Assembly (NCBI RefSeq): GCF_021729075.1
Contig: NZ_JAJSAQ010000004.1
Span: forward strand, 124,001-188,000
Length of the DNA: 64,000 bases
Reading direction: 5' to 3'
Source: Microbulbifer guangxiensis
GTDB taxonomy: Bacteria > Pseudomonadota > Gammaproteobacteria > Pseudomonadales > Cellvibrionaceae
Shown here: positions 56,003-64,000 of the stretch, one piece after another
How positions within the stretch are numbered: the first letter of the stretch is position 1
Layout of the letters: every line of letters begins with the position of its first letter
Position numbers and translations under genes: made by a program
The notes under the pieces: generated by a model
Databases searched by the model: none
Told to the model about the DNA's origin: nothing
The model's input: the letters and a program-made list of their open reading frames with translations, nothing else

Positions 56003-56578
56003 ATGGGAACCAACGTGAAAAAGCACTTCATCAGCGCACAGCAGTTGCTGGCGGATTCCTACGCGCTTGCGGAGCGGGTTTTCCAGAGCGGTTTCCGCCC
56101 CAATTACATTGTCGGCGTCTGGCGTGGCGGCGCGCCGGTGGGCATTGCGGTACAAGAGTTGCTGCATGTAATGGGCGTGGATGCAGACCATATCGCCATC
56201 CGCACCTCTTCCTATACCGGTATCGGCCAGCGTGACAAGCACGTGCGCGTACACGGCCTGACCTACCTGATCAAGCGTGTGGAGTCCCATCACAATCTGC
56301 TGATCGTGGACGACGTGCACGATTCTGGTCTCAGCATCGACCAGACCATCAAGGACCTGCATAAGGCGTGCAAGAAGAACACCCCTGAAATCCGCGTGGC
56401 CACGCCTTACTACAAGCCAGAAAACAACAGGACCGAACGCGAACCGCACTACTACCTGCACAGGACCAGCGAGTGGCTGGTGTTCCCGCACGAGATCGAT
56501 GGCCTGTCCCGGGCGGAGATCCTCGAGCACAAGCCCGAACTGGCGCCCTATATCGACCGGATTTCTACCGCGCTCTGA
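56003..56578 (+). CDS. Hypoxanthine/guanine phosphoribosyltransferase-like protein
   Basis: A type I phosphoribosyltransferase of about 191 residues. It starts HFISAQQLLADSYALAERVF; NYIVGVWRGGAPVGIAVQE is the first loop, and LLIVDDVHDSGLSIDQTIK is the PRPP-binding motif. It should convert an imported base to its nucleotide. ATG at 56003 and GTG at 56015 are both possible; homologues usually begin close to the KKHFIS residues. It follows the permease by 13 bases, so import and trapping are coupled. Confidence 0.87.
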   Translation: MGTNVKKHFISAQQLLADSYALAERVFQSGFRPNYIVGVWRGGAPVGIAVQELLHVMGVDADHIAIRTSSYTGIGQRDKHVRVHGLTYLIKRVESHHNLLIVDDVHDSGLSIDQTIKDLHKACKKNTPEIRVATPYYKPENNRTEREPHYYLHRTSEWLVFPHEIDGLSRAEILEHKPELAPYIDRISTAL

Positions 56579-56793
56579 TCCTTTGCTCGAGCGGGGCGGC
56601 GCGATGCCGCCCCCCACCAGCCCGACTACTCACCGCAGAATGTGACACACCTCACATCAGAACAGCGGTGACCGATCAGGTTTATCTCCCCGCAGTTGAG
56701 CGCTATCCTTGCGACTTTCAGGCAATGGGAATGGCCGCCAGTCGCTGAAGCTGGGTGGGCAACTCCCACTGATAGCAGGCTCGCCAGGCGCTT

Positions 56794-58281
56794 ATGGATC
56801 ACTCCCACCTCGACATCCCCGGTTACACCATCCACGGCCAGATAGGTCACGGCGGTATGGCCTCAGTCTACCTGGCCACTCAGGAGTCATTGAACCGGAA
56901 GGTAGCCATTAAGGTCCTGCGCAAGAGCTCTGACGAATCTCTCAATGCCCGCTTCATCAAAGAAGCCCATTTTATCGCCAGCCTGGCAAACCCACACATC
57001 ATCACCATTCACGATATCTCGACCCTGGCCAGCGGCGATTACTACATTGCCATGGAGCTGCTGGATGGCGGTGACCTGAGCCATAACCTGCATCGCTTCC
57101 AGGAGCCCGCTGCGATCCTGCGCTTGATCCAGCAGATTGCCGAGGGATTGGCGGTGGTACACGATAGGGGCATCATCCACCGCGATGTGAAACCTGCCAA
57201 CATTCTGTTCCGCAACGATGGTACGGCGGTGCTGACCGACTTCGGCATCGCCAAGGATGTGGATAACAACTCTGACCTGACGCAAGCCGGATTCAGCCTG
57301 GGCAGCCCGTCCTACAGCAGTCCTGAGCAGGCACAGGGTCAGCCGATCGATATCACAACCGATATCTACAGCCTGGGCGTTATTCTGCTGGAGTTGTTAC
57401 TCGGCTATAACCCGTTCAAGGGCGACAGTCACACCTCCACGGCAATCAATCATATCCAGCAACCAGTACCGGTTTTACCGGCCGAGCTGCAATATCTGTC
57501 TGCACTGCTCGGCCGTATGCTCGCGAAACAACCCTGCGAGCGATTTCAGTCCTGCCGGCAATTGGCCTCGGCTATTGAGCCTCTGTTACAACCAGAGGCA
57601 AAAGCCGGCTGCGAAAAACCAGTTGCTCCGATTGCCGCTCCGCTTGGCACAATTCGGCTTGCCACCAGGGCCTACCCGCGCCTCCTGCCAGCCATCGCCG
57701 TCATTGCTGGGCTGTTGATACTCTCGGCCCTGACCTACGAAAGCGAAACGGATCGACAAATTCGCCAGCTGCTCGAACAGGCGGAGCTGAGTATGGACGA
57801 GGGGCGCTATGTTTTCCCCGAGCGCGACAATGCGCGCTATTACTATCGTCAGGTACTGCTGCTGGATACCGATAACAACTCGGCGAATGAGGGACTTGTA
57901 GAGGTCACGCAGAAACTGATCGAGGGCTACGTCACCCGTGGCGCCGTAGCAATGGAAGAGGGCCGCCTGAACCGCCCGAGGGGCGACAATGCACTGCACT
58001 ATTACCGCAAGGCGCTGGCACTGGACAGCGAGAGTCCACAGGCGCTTGCGGGAATGGAACAACTGGCTGCGGAATTCGCCCGCCGCGGCCGGGCCAACCT
58101 GCTGGAGGGTGACCTCAAGCGAGCGGATTACAATGTCACCCGCGGCCTGCGGATAAACTCCGAGGATGCAGAACTGCTGACACTGCGCACAGAGATCGAC
58201 CAGAAGATGCCCACCACCAAGAAGGTGCTTCGCAATGTCCTGGGAAAAATCCGCAAGACGATCGATAGCAGCTCAGAATGA
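56794..58281 (+). CDS. Membrane Ser/Thr protein kinase with TPR-like repeats
   Basis: A 495-residue PASTA-less Hanks-type kinase. The kinase domain (about 10-265) has glycine loop GQIGHGGMASVYLA, Lys40 in VAIKVL, Glu57, HRDVKPANILF (Asp131) and DFG (Asp149). One membrane segment (297-314) leads to a periplasmic region with three related repeats (about 328-380, 383-432, 433-470) of TPR-like helices. The first two share an insert of the form PERDNARYYYRQ / PRGDNALHYYRK. The protein probably senses a periplasmic partner. A 215-base gap upstream shows no gene. Confidence 0.9.
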   Translation: MDHSHLDIPGYTIHGQIGHGGMASVYLATQESLNRKVAIKVLRKSSDESLNARFIKEAHFIASLANPHIITIHDISTLASGDYYIAMELLDGGDLSHNLHRFQEPAAILRLIQQIAEGLAVVHDRGIIHRDVKPANILFRNDGTAVLTDFGIAKDVDNNSDLTQAGFSLGSPSYSSPEQAQGQPIDITTDIYSLGVILLELLLGYNPFKGDSHTSTAINHIQQPVPVLPAELQYLSALLGRMLAKQPCERFQSCRQLASAIEPLLQPEAKAGCEKPVAPIAAPLGTIRLATRAYPRLLPAIAVIAGLLILSALTYESETDRQIRQLLEQAELSMDEGRYVFPERDNARYYYRQVLLLDTDNNSANEGLVEVTQKLIEGYVTRGAVAMEEGRLNRPRGDNALHYYRKALALDSESPQALAGMEQLAAEFARRGRANLLEGDLKRADYNVTRGLRINSEDAELLTLRTEIDQKMPTTKKVLRNVLGKIRKTIDSSSE

Positions 58282-58466
58282 TTGAATTGAAAGGGCCGGC
58301 TTGGACATTTTTCTCTGATGATCCTGCCATCGCTGCAGACTAGGACAAGTTATTGGCCTAAATGAGAAACCGCCTCACACCCTCTAAACCTGTAGAATTG
58401 GCACGAAAAACAATGCAAGGTGCCGGCCATTTAAGACTCATGGCCGAATTGATCCTTTCCACAGTG

Positions 58467-58493
58467 GCCTGGCGCAGTCACCCCGCGCCAGGC
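58467..58493. terminator. Hairpin between the kinase gene and the convergent exported-protein gene
   Basis: GCCTGGCGC and GCGCCAGGC pair perfectly around a 9-base loop, followed by ATTTACT on the + strand. It lies 185 bases after the kinase stop and 20 bases beyond the stop of the reverse-strand gene. Confidence 0.45.
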
Positions 58494-58512
58494 ATTTACT
58501 CATGCTGTTCGA

Positions 58513-59067
58513 TTAGGGGAACAGGAATGGGTAGCACGGAGAGGAGGGGTCCAGCGATATGGAAATCGTATAGAACCCCTGCCAGAGAGTTGATCCGTAG
58601 CCCCGATCAGCGGTTGCGTCCAATGCAATTTTCTCGCGAATGGCAAAGTTGAAACAAAGTGGGATCAGCTGATCAGGATTTTGTGGATCCAGAGGCAAAG
58701 ACACAGTCTGTAAACCAGTGGCAGTAATATTACTGTAATCTACCCCATCAAGAAACGGGTTGTAGTTGGGGTCATATGGCTCAGGAAAGGACGCGGGCAA
58801 TACATCGAGCCGATGTATGATGTTGGGCGCATCTGCTGTCGCCTCGCACACCTCAAGCAAAGTATTCTTGTTAGTCACGCAAGATTCAGCGTCACAATAT
58901 TTAAAGTTCGGCGAAAAGGTTGCAGTGAATTTTTCACAGTCAGTAAAAAAGGAGACGAACTGCTCCTCCACGAGGTTGGTTGCCTGCTCAGAGGTAATGT
59001 CAGCGGCCACAGAGCCAGAAGACACATGCAAGAGAATTACTGCAAATAGGCGATGTAGGGCTTTCAT
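58513..59067 (-). CDS. Exported protein of unknown function, cysteine-containing
   Basis: A 184-residue protein with a signal peptide (LFAVILLHVSSGSVAA). The mature chain contains Cys in FFTDCEKF, KYCDAESCVTNK, LLEVCEATAD, IPLCFNFA and SSPCYPF. These six cysteines could form three disulphides. It is acidic and AT-richer than nearby genes. No family is recognised. It lies downstream of the LysR gene on the same strand, across 146 bases. Confidence 0.6.
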   Translation of the reverse strand: MKALHRLFAVILLHVSSGSVAADITSEQATNLVEEQFVSFFTDCEKFTATFSPNFKYCDAESCVTNKNTLLEVCEATADAPNIIHRLDVLPASFPEPYDPNYNPFLDGVDYSNITATGLQTVSLPLDPQNPDQLIPLCFNFAIREKIALDATADRGYGSTLWQGFYTISISLDPSSPCYPFLFP

Positions 59068-59213
59068 GTCCCATCTCCGGATCGATTTATATTATTGTGT
59101 CCGGGGTTACAGCTCTCCCTGGAGCGGAAAAAGTTCGCAAAGCCGGTTCCTAAAGTCAATCGCGACGATGAGATTGACGCCACCTATCTCATCAGCACCC
59201 TGAATCGCTATGT

Positions 59214-60155
59214 CTAGAAGGCATTTTGCCCACCACCATGCGCCAACATCAGGCAACTCCACAAGCTGTCCACTATCCGCGAAGGCTTCGGCGATACCCG
59301 CTGGATCGCCACAAAGTCGCACTGGTATTGATAGCGCTGCGGACAGATCGCACGGATTTCCCCTTTTTTCACAAAGCTTTCCGCATAGTGATCCGGCAGG
59401 TAGCCAATATAGCGGCCGGACTGCAGGCAGTGGACGATGGCCTCCTGGTCGTTGACGGTAATATCCCGTTGTAGGCCGAGCTTGTTGCCCACTTCCATAT
59501 TCGGTGAGTGGTAGCCAAGGCCGGCATATTTGCTGTCTCGGATGGCATCGTCATCGATGGAGATATCGGCGGTGGCAAACAGCGGGTGGCGGTAACCGCA
59601 GTAGAGATACATCTGTTCGTAGAACAGGTGCTGGTAGTCGAGACTGGGGGAGGCCCGGTGGGTGGGGATCACGCCCAGCTGGAAGCGCCCTTCCATCACC
59701 CCGCGTTCGATTTCATTGATGGGCTCAATATGGATATCCAGGCTCACTTCGGGTGCCAGGTCATCGAACCGGCGCAGTGCCTCACCGATATGGGCGGCCG
59801 GATTGGTGACCATCTTGTCGAACAGGGCGATGGCGATATGGCCGGTCATGCGCTTGTGCACGTCTGCCACCTCGCCGCGGAATGCCTCCAGGGAGGCGAG
59901 CAGTTTCAGGGTCGCCTGATAGATCTGGCGCCCCTCGTCCGTGAGGGCAAAACCGGCGCGCCCGCGCCGGCACAGGGTCACCCCCAGCCGCACCTCCAGA
60001 TCTTTGATATGACGGCTGATGGTGGAGCGGCCTACGTTTAGCTCCAGCTCGGCCGCCGAAAAGCCTCCGGCCTCCGCCACCGCACGGAAGACCCGCAGCA
60101 GTCGCAGGTCGATATCACTCAGCTGGCCCAGCAAGGCGGCCTGTTTGCGTCCCAT
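59214..60155 (-). CDS. LysR-family transcriptional regulator
   Basis: A 313-residue LTTR. The N-terminal winged HTH (about 12-72) has DLRLLRVFRAVAEAGGFSAA, then ELNVGRSTISRHIKDLEVRLG. The C-terminal part is the periplasmic-binding-like effector domain. It is divergent from the omega-aminotransferase gene, with a palindromic LTTR box in the 132-base gap. This strongly suggests that it controls the aminotransferase-mmsA pair. Confidence 0.92.
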   Translation of the reverse strand: MGRKQAALLGQLSDIDLRLLRVFRAVAEAGGFSAAELELNVGRSTISRHIKDLEVRLGVTLCRRGRAGFALTDEGRQIYQATLKLLASLEAFRGEVADVHKRMTGHIAIALFDKMVTNPAAHIGEALRRFDDLAPEVSLDIHIEPINEIERGVMEGRFQLGVIPTHRASPSLDYQHLFYEQMYLYCGYRHPLFATADISIDDDAIRDSKYAGLGYHSPNMEVGNKLGLQRDITVNDQEAIVHCLQSGRYIGYLPDHYAESFVKKGEIRAICPQRYQYQCDFVAIQRVSPKPSRIVDSLWSCLMLAHGGGQNAF

Positions 60156-60207
60156 CAGTCATCCCACCACAGAAAGTTTCACCCATATGAAACCAAACGT
60201 CGATAAA

Positions 60208-60222
60208 TTGCAATTTATGCAA
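60208..60222. promoter_or_regulatory. LysR-type operator (T-N11-A box)
   Basis: TTGCAATTTATGCAA is a perfect dyad (TTGCA, 5 bases, TGCAA) of the T-N11-A class, placed 53 bases from the LysR start and 66 bases from the aminotransferase start. It is the expected binding site for the divergent regulator. Confidence 0.65.
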
Positions 60223-60287
60223 CATTGATGCTCGCTTAAAGTCACTGCCATTCCACAGTCATACCGAGTGTTTCCGGGAGAATAAGA

Positions 60288-61628
60288 ATGAGTGACAAGT
60301 TCGCCGGGCTGACCCAGGCACAGCTGGACGCCCACTGGATGGCCTATACGGGCAACCGCCAGTTCAAGAAGGACCCGCGCATCATCACTGGCGCCGATGG
60401 CTGCTACTACACCAGCGCCGATGGCCGCCGTATCTTTGATGGCCTGTCCGGCCTGTGGACCTGCGGCGCAGGCCACAATCGCGCGGAAATCGCCGATGCG
60501 GTCAGCGAACAGCTGCGCACCCTCGATTACTCGCCGGCGTTCCAGTTCGGCCACCCCAAGGCCTTTGAGCTGGCCGAGCGTATCACCCAGTTCATGCCGG
60601 AGGGACTGAATCGCGTGTTCTTCACCGGCTCAGGCTCCGAGTCTGCCGAGACCTCACTGAAGATCGCCCGCGCTTACTGGCGCAAGAAGGGCATGCCCAC
60701 CAAGACCAAGCTGATTGGCCGCGCCAAGGGCTACCACGGCGTGAACTTCGGCGGAATCAGCGTCGGCGGCATCGGTGCCAACCGCGCCCTGTACGGTACT
60801 GCCGTGGATGCCGACCACCTGGCCCACACCGTGCTGCCGGAAAACAAGTTCAACAAAGGTATGCCGGAGGAAGGTGCACACCTGGCAGACGAACTGCTGG
60901 AACTGATCGCCCTGCACGATGCCTCCAACATCGCTGCCGTGATCGTCGAGCCCATGGCCGGCTCTGCCGGTGTGCTGCCGCCGCCCAAGGGCTACCTGAA
61001 GCGCCTGCGTGAGATCTGTGACCAGCACAATATCCTGCTGATCTTCGACGAGGTCATCACCGCGTTCGGCCGTATGGGTGCGGCCACCGGCGCCGAGGCC
61101 TTCGGTGTGACCCCTGACATCCTCAATACTGCCAAGCAGCTGACCAATGGTGCGGTTCCCATGGGTGCGGTGATCGCCAAGCAGGAGATCTACGACACCT
61201 TCATGGAACAGGGTGGTCACGACTACCTGCTGGAACTGCCCCACGGCTACACCTACTCCGCCCACCCGGTTGCCTGTGCAGCGGCTCTGGCCTCACTGGA
61301 TATCCTGGAAAAGGAAAACCTGTTCAGCCGCGCCGGCGAACTGGCCACCGTCCTCGAGGAGCGCGTGCATCAGCTCAAGGGGCTGCCGCTGGTCAGCGAT
61401 ATCCGCAACTGCGGTGTGGCCGCCGGCCTCACCATCGAAGCAGCTCCGGGCGAACCGCTGCTGCGCCCCTACCAGATCGCCATGAAGATGTGGGAGAAGG
61501 GTTTCTATGTCCGTTACGGGGGCGACACCGTGCAGCTGGGTATGCCGTTCGTTGCCGAGCCGGAGGAGATCGATCGACTGGTGAATGCACTGGGAGACTG
61601 TATCAAGCTGGTGGCTGACAGCCAGTAA
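60288..61628 (+). CDS. Omega-amino acid (beta-alanine) - pyruvate aminotransferase
   Basis: A 446-residue class III PLP aminotransferase. Asp254 in LIFDEVITAFGRMG binds the PLP nitrogen and Lys283 in LNTAKQLTNGAVPMGAV forms the Schiff base. The N-terminus with DAHWMAYTGNRQFKKDPR is typical of the beta-alanine:pyruvate aminotransferase group (BauA-like). Beta-alanine plus pyruvate would give malonate semialdehyde plus alanine. The next gene, mmsA, uses that semialdehyde. GGGAGAA precedes the ATG. Confidence 0.93.
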   Translation: MSDKFAGLTQAQLDAHWMAYTGNRQFKKDPRIITGADGCYYTSADGRRIFDGLSGLWTCGAGHNRAEIADAVSEQLRTLDYSPAFQFGHPKAFELAERITQFMPEGLNRVFFTGSGSESAETSLKIARAYWRKKGMPTKTKLIGRAKGYHGVNFGGISVGGIGANRALYGTAVDADHLAHTVLPENKFNKGMPEEGAHLADELLELIALHDASNIAAVIVEPMAGSAGVLPPPKGYLKRLREICDQHNILLIFDEVITAFGRMGAATGAEAFGVTPDILNTAKQLTNGAVPMGAVIAKQEIYDTFMEQGGHDYLLELPHGYTYSAHPVACAAALASLDILEKENLFSRAGELATVLEERVHQLKGLPLVSDIRNCGVAAGLTIEAAPGEPLLRPYQIAMKMWEKGFYVRYGGDTVQLGMPFVAEPEEIDRLVNALGDCIKLVADSQ

Positions 61629-61711
61629 CCAACCGCTACCAGATCCCTTCCAACACCAGATACCGAGATCCAGAGTTCAGGTGGTCGAGCGCTTTCTGCT
61701 TCAGGCCACCG

Positions 61712-61798
61712 TCGTCATCCCGGCGTAAGCCGGGATCCAGTGCCGCAAAGCCGGATGCCCAGCGGGCAATGGGTGCCGGATCAGGTCCGGCATGACGA
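61712..61798. repeat. Intergenic palindromic repeat (REP/MITE-like)
   Basis: An 87-base element between the aminotransferase and mmsA genes. The ends are inverted (TCGTCAT / ATGACGA). The left half contains CCCGGCGTAAGCCGGGATCC and the right half GCCGGATCAGGTCCGGC, each a small hairpin. The motif GTCATCCCGGC...GCCGGGATCCAG is a widespread intergenic repeat type in proteobacteria (from memory). It could attenuate the distal gene. No other copy was noticed in this window. Confidence 0.7.
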
Positions 61799-61838
61799 GA
61801 AACAAATTTTATAGATCTAAAAATAGAGAGGTTTACTC

Positions 61839-63332
61839 ATGAGCATTGTGGGTCATTACATCAACGGCCAGGTCTCCGAGGCCGCCGAACGCACCCAGGA
61901 CGTATTCAACCCGGCCACCGGGGAGGTCACCAAGCAGGTCGCCATCGCCGCCAAGGAAACTGTCGAGGAGGCCATCGCTGCCGCACAGGCTGCTTTCCCG
62001 GCCTGGCGCGACACTCCGCCCGCAAAGCGTGCGAAGGTGATGTTCAAGTTCAAGCAGCTGCTGGAAGAAAACGCGGAGCAGATCTGCGCGATGATCGGCG
62101 AGGAGCACGGCAAGATTTCCCACGACGCCATGGGTGAGCTGACCCGCGGTATCGAGAATGTGGATTTCGCCTGCTACGCACCGCAGATGCTGAAAGGCGA
62201 GCACAGCCGCAACGTGGGCCCCAACATCGATTCCTGGAGTGAAATGCAGCCGCTGGGCGTCGTGGCCGGCATCACCCCGTTCAACTTCCCGGCCATGGTA
62301 CCGCTGTGGATGTTCCCGCTGGCGATCGTGTGCGGTAACACCTTCGTGCTCAAACCGTCCGAGCGCGATCCGTCCGCCGCTATTTACCTGGCCCAGCTGC
62401 TGCAGGAAGCCGGTCTGCCGGATGGCGTACTGAACGTGGTTAATGGCGATAAGGTTGCCGTGGATACCCTGCTGACTGCACCGGAAGTGCAGGCAGTCAG
62501 CTTTGTCGGCTCCACCCCGATTGCAGAGTACGTCTACTCCACAGCCAGCGCCCACGGCAAACGCTGTCAGGCACTGGGCGGTGCCAAGAATCACGCCATC
62601 ATCATGCCCGATGCCGACATGGATAACGCCGTGGCTGCACTGACCGGCGCCGCCTTCGGTTCCTCCGGCGAGCGCTGTATGGCTCTGTCTGTTGCCGTCT
62701 GCGTGGGTGACGAAGCCGCCGATACCTTTATCGAGAAGATGAGCGGCGAAATGCAGAAGCTGAAGGTCGGCGCCTATACCGACAGCAGCAACGACTTCGG
62801 CCCGGTAATCACCGAAGCTCACAAAAACAAGGTGAACGGCTACATTGCCAGCGCCGAGGAGCAGGGTGCAACCATCGTGGTGGATGGCCGCAATCCGGAA
62901 GTAAAGGGCTATGAGAATGGTTTCTTCGTCGGCGGCACTCTGATCGACAACGTAAAGCCGGGCATGACCTGCTACGAAGAGGAAATCTTCGGTCCGGTAC
63001 TGCTGGTAGTGCGCGCCAAGAGCATGGAAGAAGCCATGCAGATGATCAACGATCACGAGTATGGCAACGGCACCTGTATCTTCACCCGTGACGGCGAGGC
63101 AGCGCGCTACTTCAGCGACAACATCCTCGTCGGCATGGTGGGTATCAACGTACCGCTACCGGTACCGGTTGCCTACCACAGCTTCGGCGGCTGGAAGCGC
63201 TCTCTGTTCGGTTGCCTGAGTGCTTACGGTCCGGACGGTGTGCGCTTCTACACCAACCGCAAGACCATCACCCAGCGCTGGCCGTCCAGTGGCGTGCGTG
63301 AAGGTGCGCAGTTCTCCTTCCCGAGTAACTGA
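61839..63332 (+). CDS. mmsA: CoA-acylating (methyl)malonate-semialdehyde dehydrogenase
   Basis: A 497-residue ALDH. It converts malonate or methylmalonate semialdehyde with CoA and NAD+ to acetyl- or propionyl-CoA. The catalytic cysteine is Cys280 in SSGERCMALS. PFNFPAMVPLWMFP and LKPSERDPSA belong to the NAD site. The MmsA-type arginine-containing segments and PVPVAYHSFGGWKRSLFG are present. GAGAGG precedes the ATG. With the upstream aminotransferase it completes beta-alanine breakdown to acetyl-CoA. Confidence 0.95.
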   Translation: MSIVGHYINGQVSEAAERTQDVFNPATGEVTKQVAIAAKETVEEAIAAAQAAFPAWRDTPPAKRAKVMFKFKQLLEENAEQICAMIGEEHGKISHDAMGELTRGIENVDFACYAPQMLKGEHSRNVGPNIDSWSEMQPLGVVAGITPFNFPAMVPLWMFPLAIVCGNTFVLKPSERDPSAAIYLAQLLQEAGLPDGVLNVVNGDKVAVDTLLTAPEVQAVSFVGSTPIAEYVYSTASAHGKRCQALGGAKNHAIIMPDADMDNAVAALTGAAFGSSGERCMALSVAVCVGDEAADTFIEKMSGEMQKLKVGAYTDSSNDFGPVITEAHKNKVNGYIASAEEQGATIVVDGRNPEVKGYENGFFVGGTLIDNVKPGMTCYEEEIFGPVLLVVRAKSMEEAMQMINDHEYGNGTCIFTRDGEAARYFSDNILVGMVGINVPLPVPVAYHSFGGWKRSLFGCLSAYGPDGVRFYTNRKTITQRWPSSGVREGAQFSFPSN

Positions 63333-63352
63333 TCACCGCTCAAGACTGAGCT

Positions 63353-63381
63353 GGACTCTCCCGGATTTTCCGGGGGAGTCC
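63353..63381 (+). terminator. Probable terminator of the mmsA transcript
   Basis: GGACTCTCCCGG pairs with CCGGGGGAGTCC (one wobble) around ATTTT, 20 bases after the mmsA stop. No long T-run follows. Confidence 0.5.
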
Positions 63382-63433
63382 GACCCGACTGCGGGTGATA
63401 GACTGGACCGAACGGAACCCGGTGCCCAAGCCA

Positions 63434-63895
63434 ATGGATGTCAGAAACTTTCTCCAGCTATCCAAGCGCATTGCCACTTCCGGGCAACCAACAGAACCCG
63501 ACTTTGCAGTTATCGCCGAACGCGGTTATACGGCCGTCATCAATCTTGCCATGAGCAGTACCGTACACGCGCTGCCTGCAGAAGGTGATATGGTCAATGA
63601 CCTGGGGATGACCTACGCCCATCTCCCGGTCCCGTTCGATCGCCCCACGGCACAACACTTCACTCTCTTTGCCTCCTTGATGCAGGAACTCTCCCAAGCG
63701 AAAGTCTGGGTGCACTGCGCGCTGAATCTGCGCGTCTCCGCTTTTATGTACCTGTACAACCGCATCTATCGCCATCAAAAAGCAGATGAGGCCGCTGCAA
63801 TGCTGCATAAAATCTGGCAGCCAGATCCGGTCTGGAGCTCGTTCATTACCCAAATACTCAACACTCATGGGCTCAGCAATACCCCAACAGATTGA
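63434..63895 (+). CDS. Protein tyrosine phosphatase-like protein (TIGR01244/DSP type)
   Basis: About 153 residues, beginning DVRNFLQLSKRIATSGQPTE. VWVHCALNLRVSAFMYLY holds the HCx5R phosphatase loop (Cys in HCALNLR). This resembles the small DSP-like family related to the N-terminal domain of beta-lactamase-hydrolase-like proteins. The loop residues are less Gly-rich than in classical PTPs, so activity is uncertain. GTG starts at 63395 and 63422 are alternatives. The remaining 105 bases of the window show nothing. Confidence 0.75.
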   Translation: MDVRNFLQLSKRIATSGQPTEPDFAVIAERGYTAVINLAMSSTVHALPAEGDMVNDLGMTYAHLPVPFDRPTAQHFTLFASLMQELSQAKVWVHCALNLRVSAFMYLYNRIYRHQKADEAAAMLHKIWQPDPVWSSFITQILNTHGLSNTPTD

Positions 63896-64000
63896 GGTAT
63901 GACTTGTCGGCACCGAGTAGGAACTGACCGGTGAAAGCGCATGGTCGGGAACAGAGCTGTGAACAGTTACGCCTGAATTCCGGTGTACAACGCTCTGGCG

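Noticed and set aside
59107..59322. 71-codon reverse open frame at the LysR 3' end
   Set aside because: It overlaps the end of the LysR gene in another frame and shows no motif.

Overview
The window looks like chromosomal DNA from a GC-rich marine gammaproteobacterium of the Cellvibrionales/Pseudomonas neighbourhood, and a Microbulbifer-like organism is my best guess (inference). The reasons are the block HAD phosphatase, rppH, ptsP close to lgt (as in Pseudomonas), the block ygfB-pepP-ubiH-ubiI beside TIGR02449-zapA-6S RNA-fau, a large set of L,D-transpeptidases, and several marine-type accessory genes. I see no tRNA, rRNA, CRISPR array, intact insertion sequence or prophage.

Layout. 0-7 kb: the start of lgt, an NRDE/TANGO2 protein, three consecutive YcbB-type L,D-transpeptidases and a Tat-exported M15/DUF882 (MepK-like) enzyme. 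Together these form a probable module that makes and cuts 3-3 peptidoglycan cross-links. 7-16 kb: an imelysin lipoprotein, HAD phosphatase, rppH and ptsP, the glycine-cleavage genes gcvT-gcvH, a 2OG-Fe(II) oxygenase and a CBS protein. 16-24.5 kb: a CNNM/CorB-like protein and a rhomboid protease, the ubiquinone hydroxylases ubiI and ubiH, pepP, ygfB, then divergently the ZapB-like gene, zapA, the 6S RNA and fau. 24.5-31.5 kb: a small membrane protein, ilvA, rpiA, an SLT-like lipoprotein, a DUF4168 protein, a winged-helix protein, an AraC regulator and a DUF937-OmpA fusion.

31.6-41.4 kb is one long co-directional run. It starts with fatty-acid beta-oxidation genes (thiolase, FadJ-like, acyl-CoA dehydrogenase, CoA-transferase). 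It continues into a light-dependent DNA-repair block (DUF2256 zinc ribbon, Cry-DASH, FeS-type photolyase) and a spermidine-synthase-like methyltransferase-fold protein. 41.5-47 kb holds a VF530 protein, a membrane J-protein coupled to an HscC-type Hsp70, and an MsbA-like ABC exporter. 47-49.5 kb is visibly AT-richer than its surroundings. It carries an outer-membrane beta-barrel gene broken by a frameshift and a choloylglycine-hydrolase homologue without a signal peptide.

49.5-64 kb contains a GFA enzyme, a VOC protein, an APC permease, a GST and a DUF4242 protein. Next comes a purine-salvage trio: Tsx-like outer-membrane channel, NCS2/AzgA permease and phosphoribosyltransferase. After a membrane Ser/Thr kinase with an internally repeated C-terminus, a LysR regulator lies divergent from omega-aminotransferase and mmsA (beta-alanine/malonate-semialdehyde catabolism), with a clear LysR-type dyad between them. 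The strongest candidates for follow-up are the three-LDT plus MepK-like module, the DUF2256-Cry-DASH-photolyase block joined to beta-oxidation genes, and the HscC-J-protein pair. All functional assignments rest on motif recognition by eye; no database search was run.
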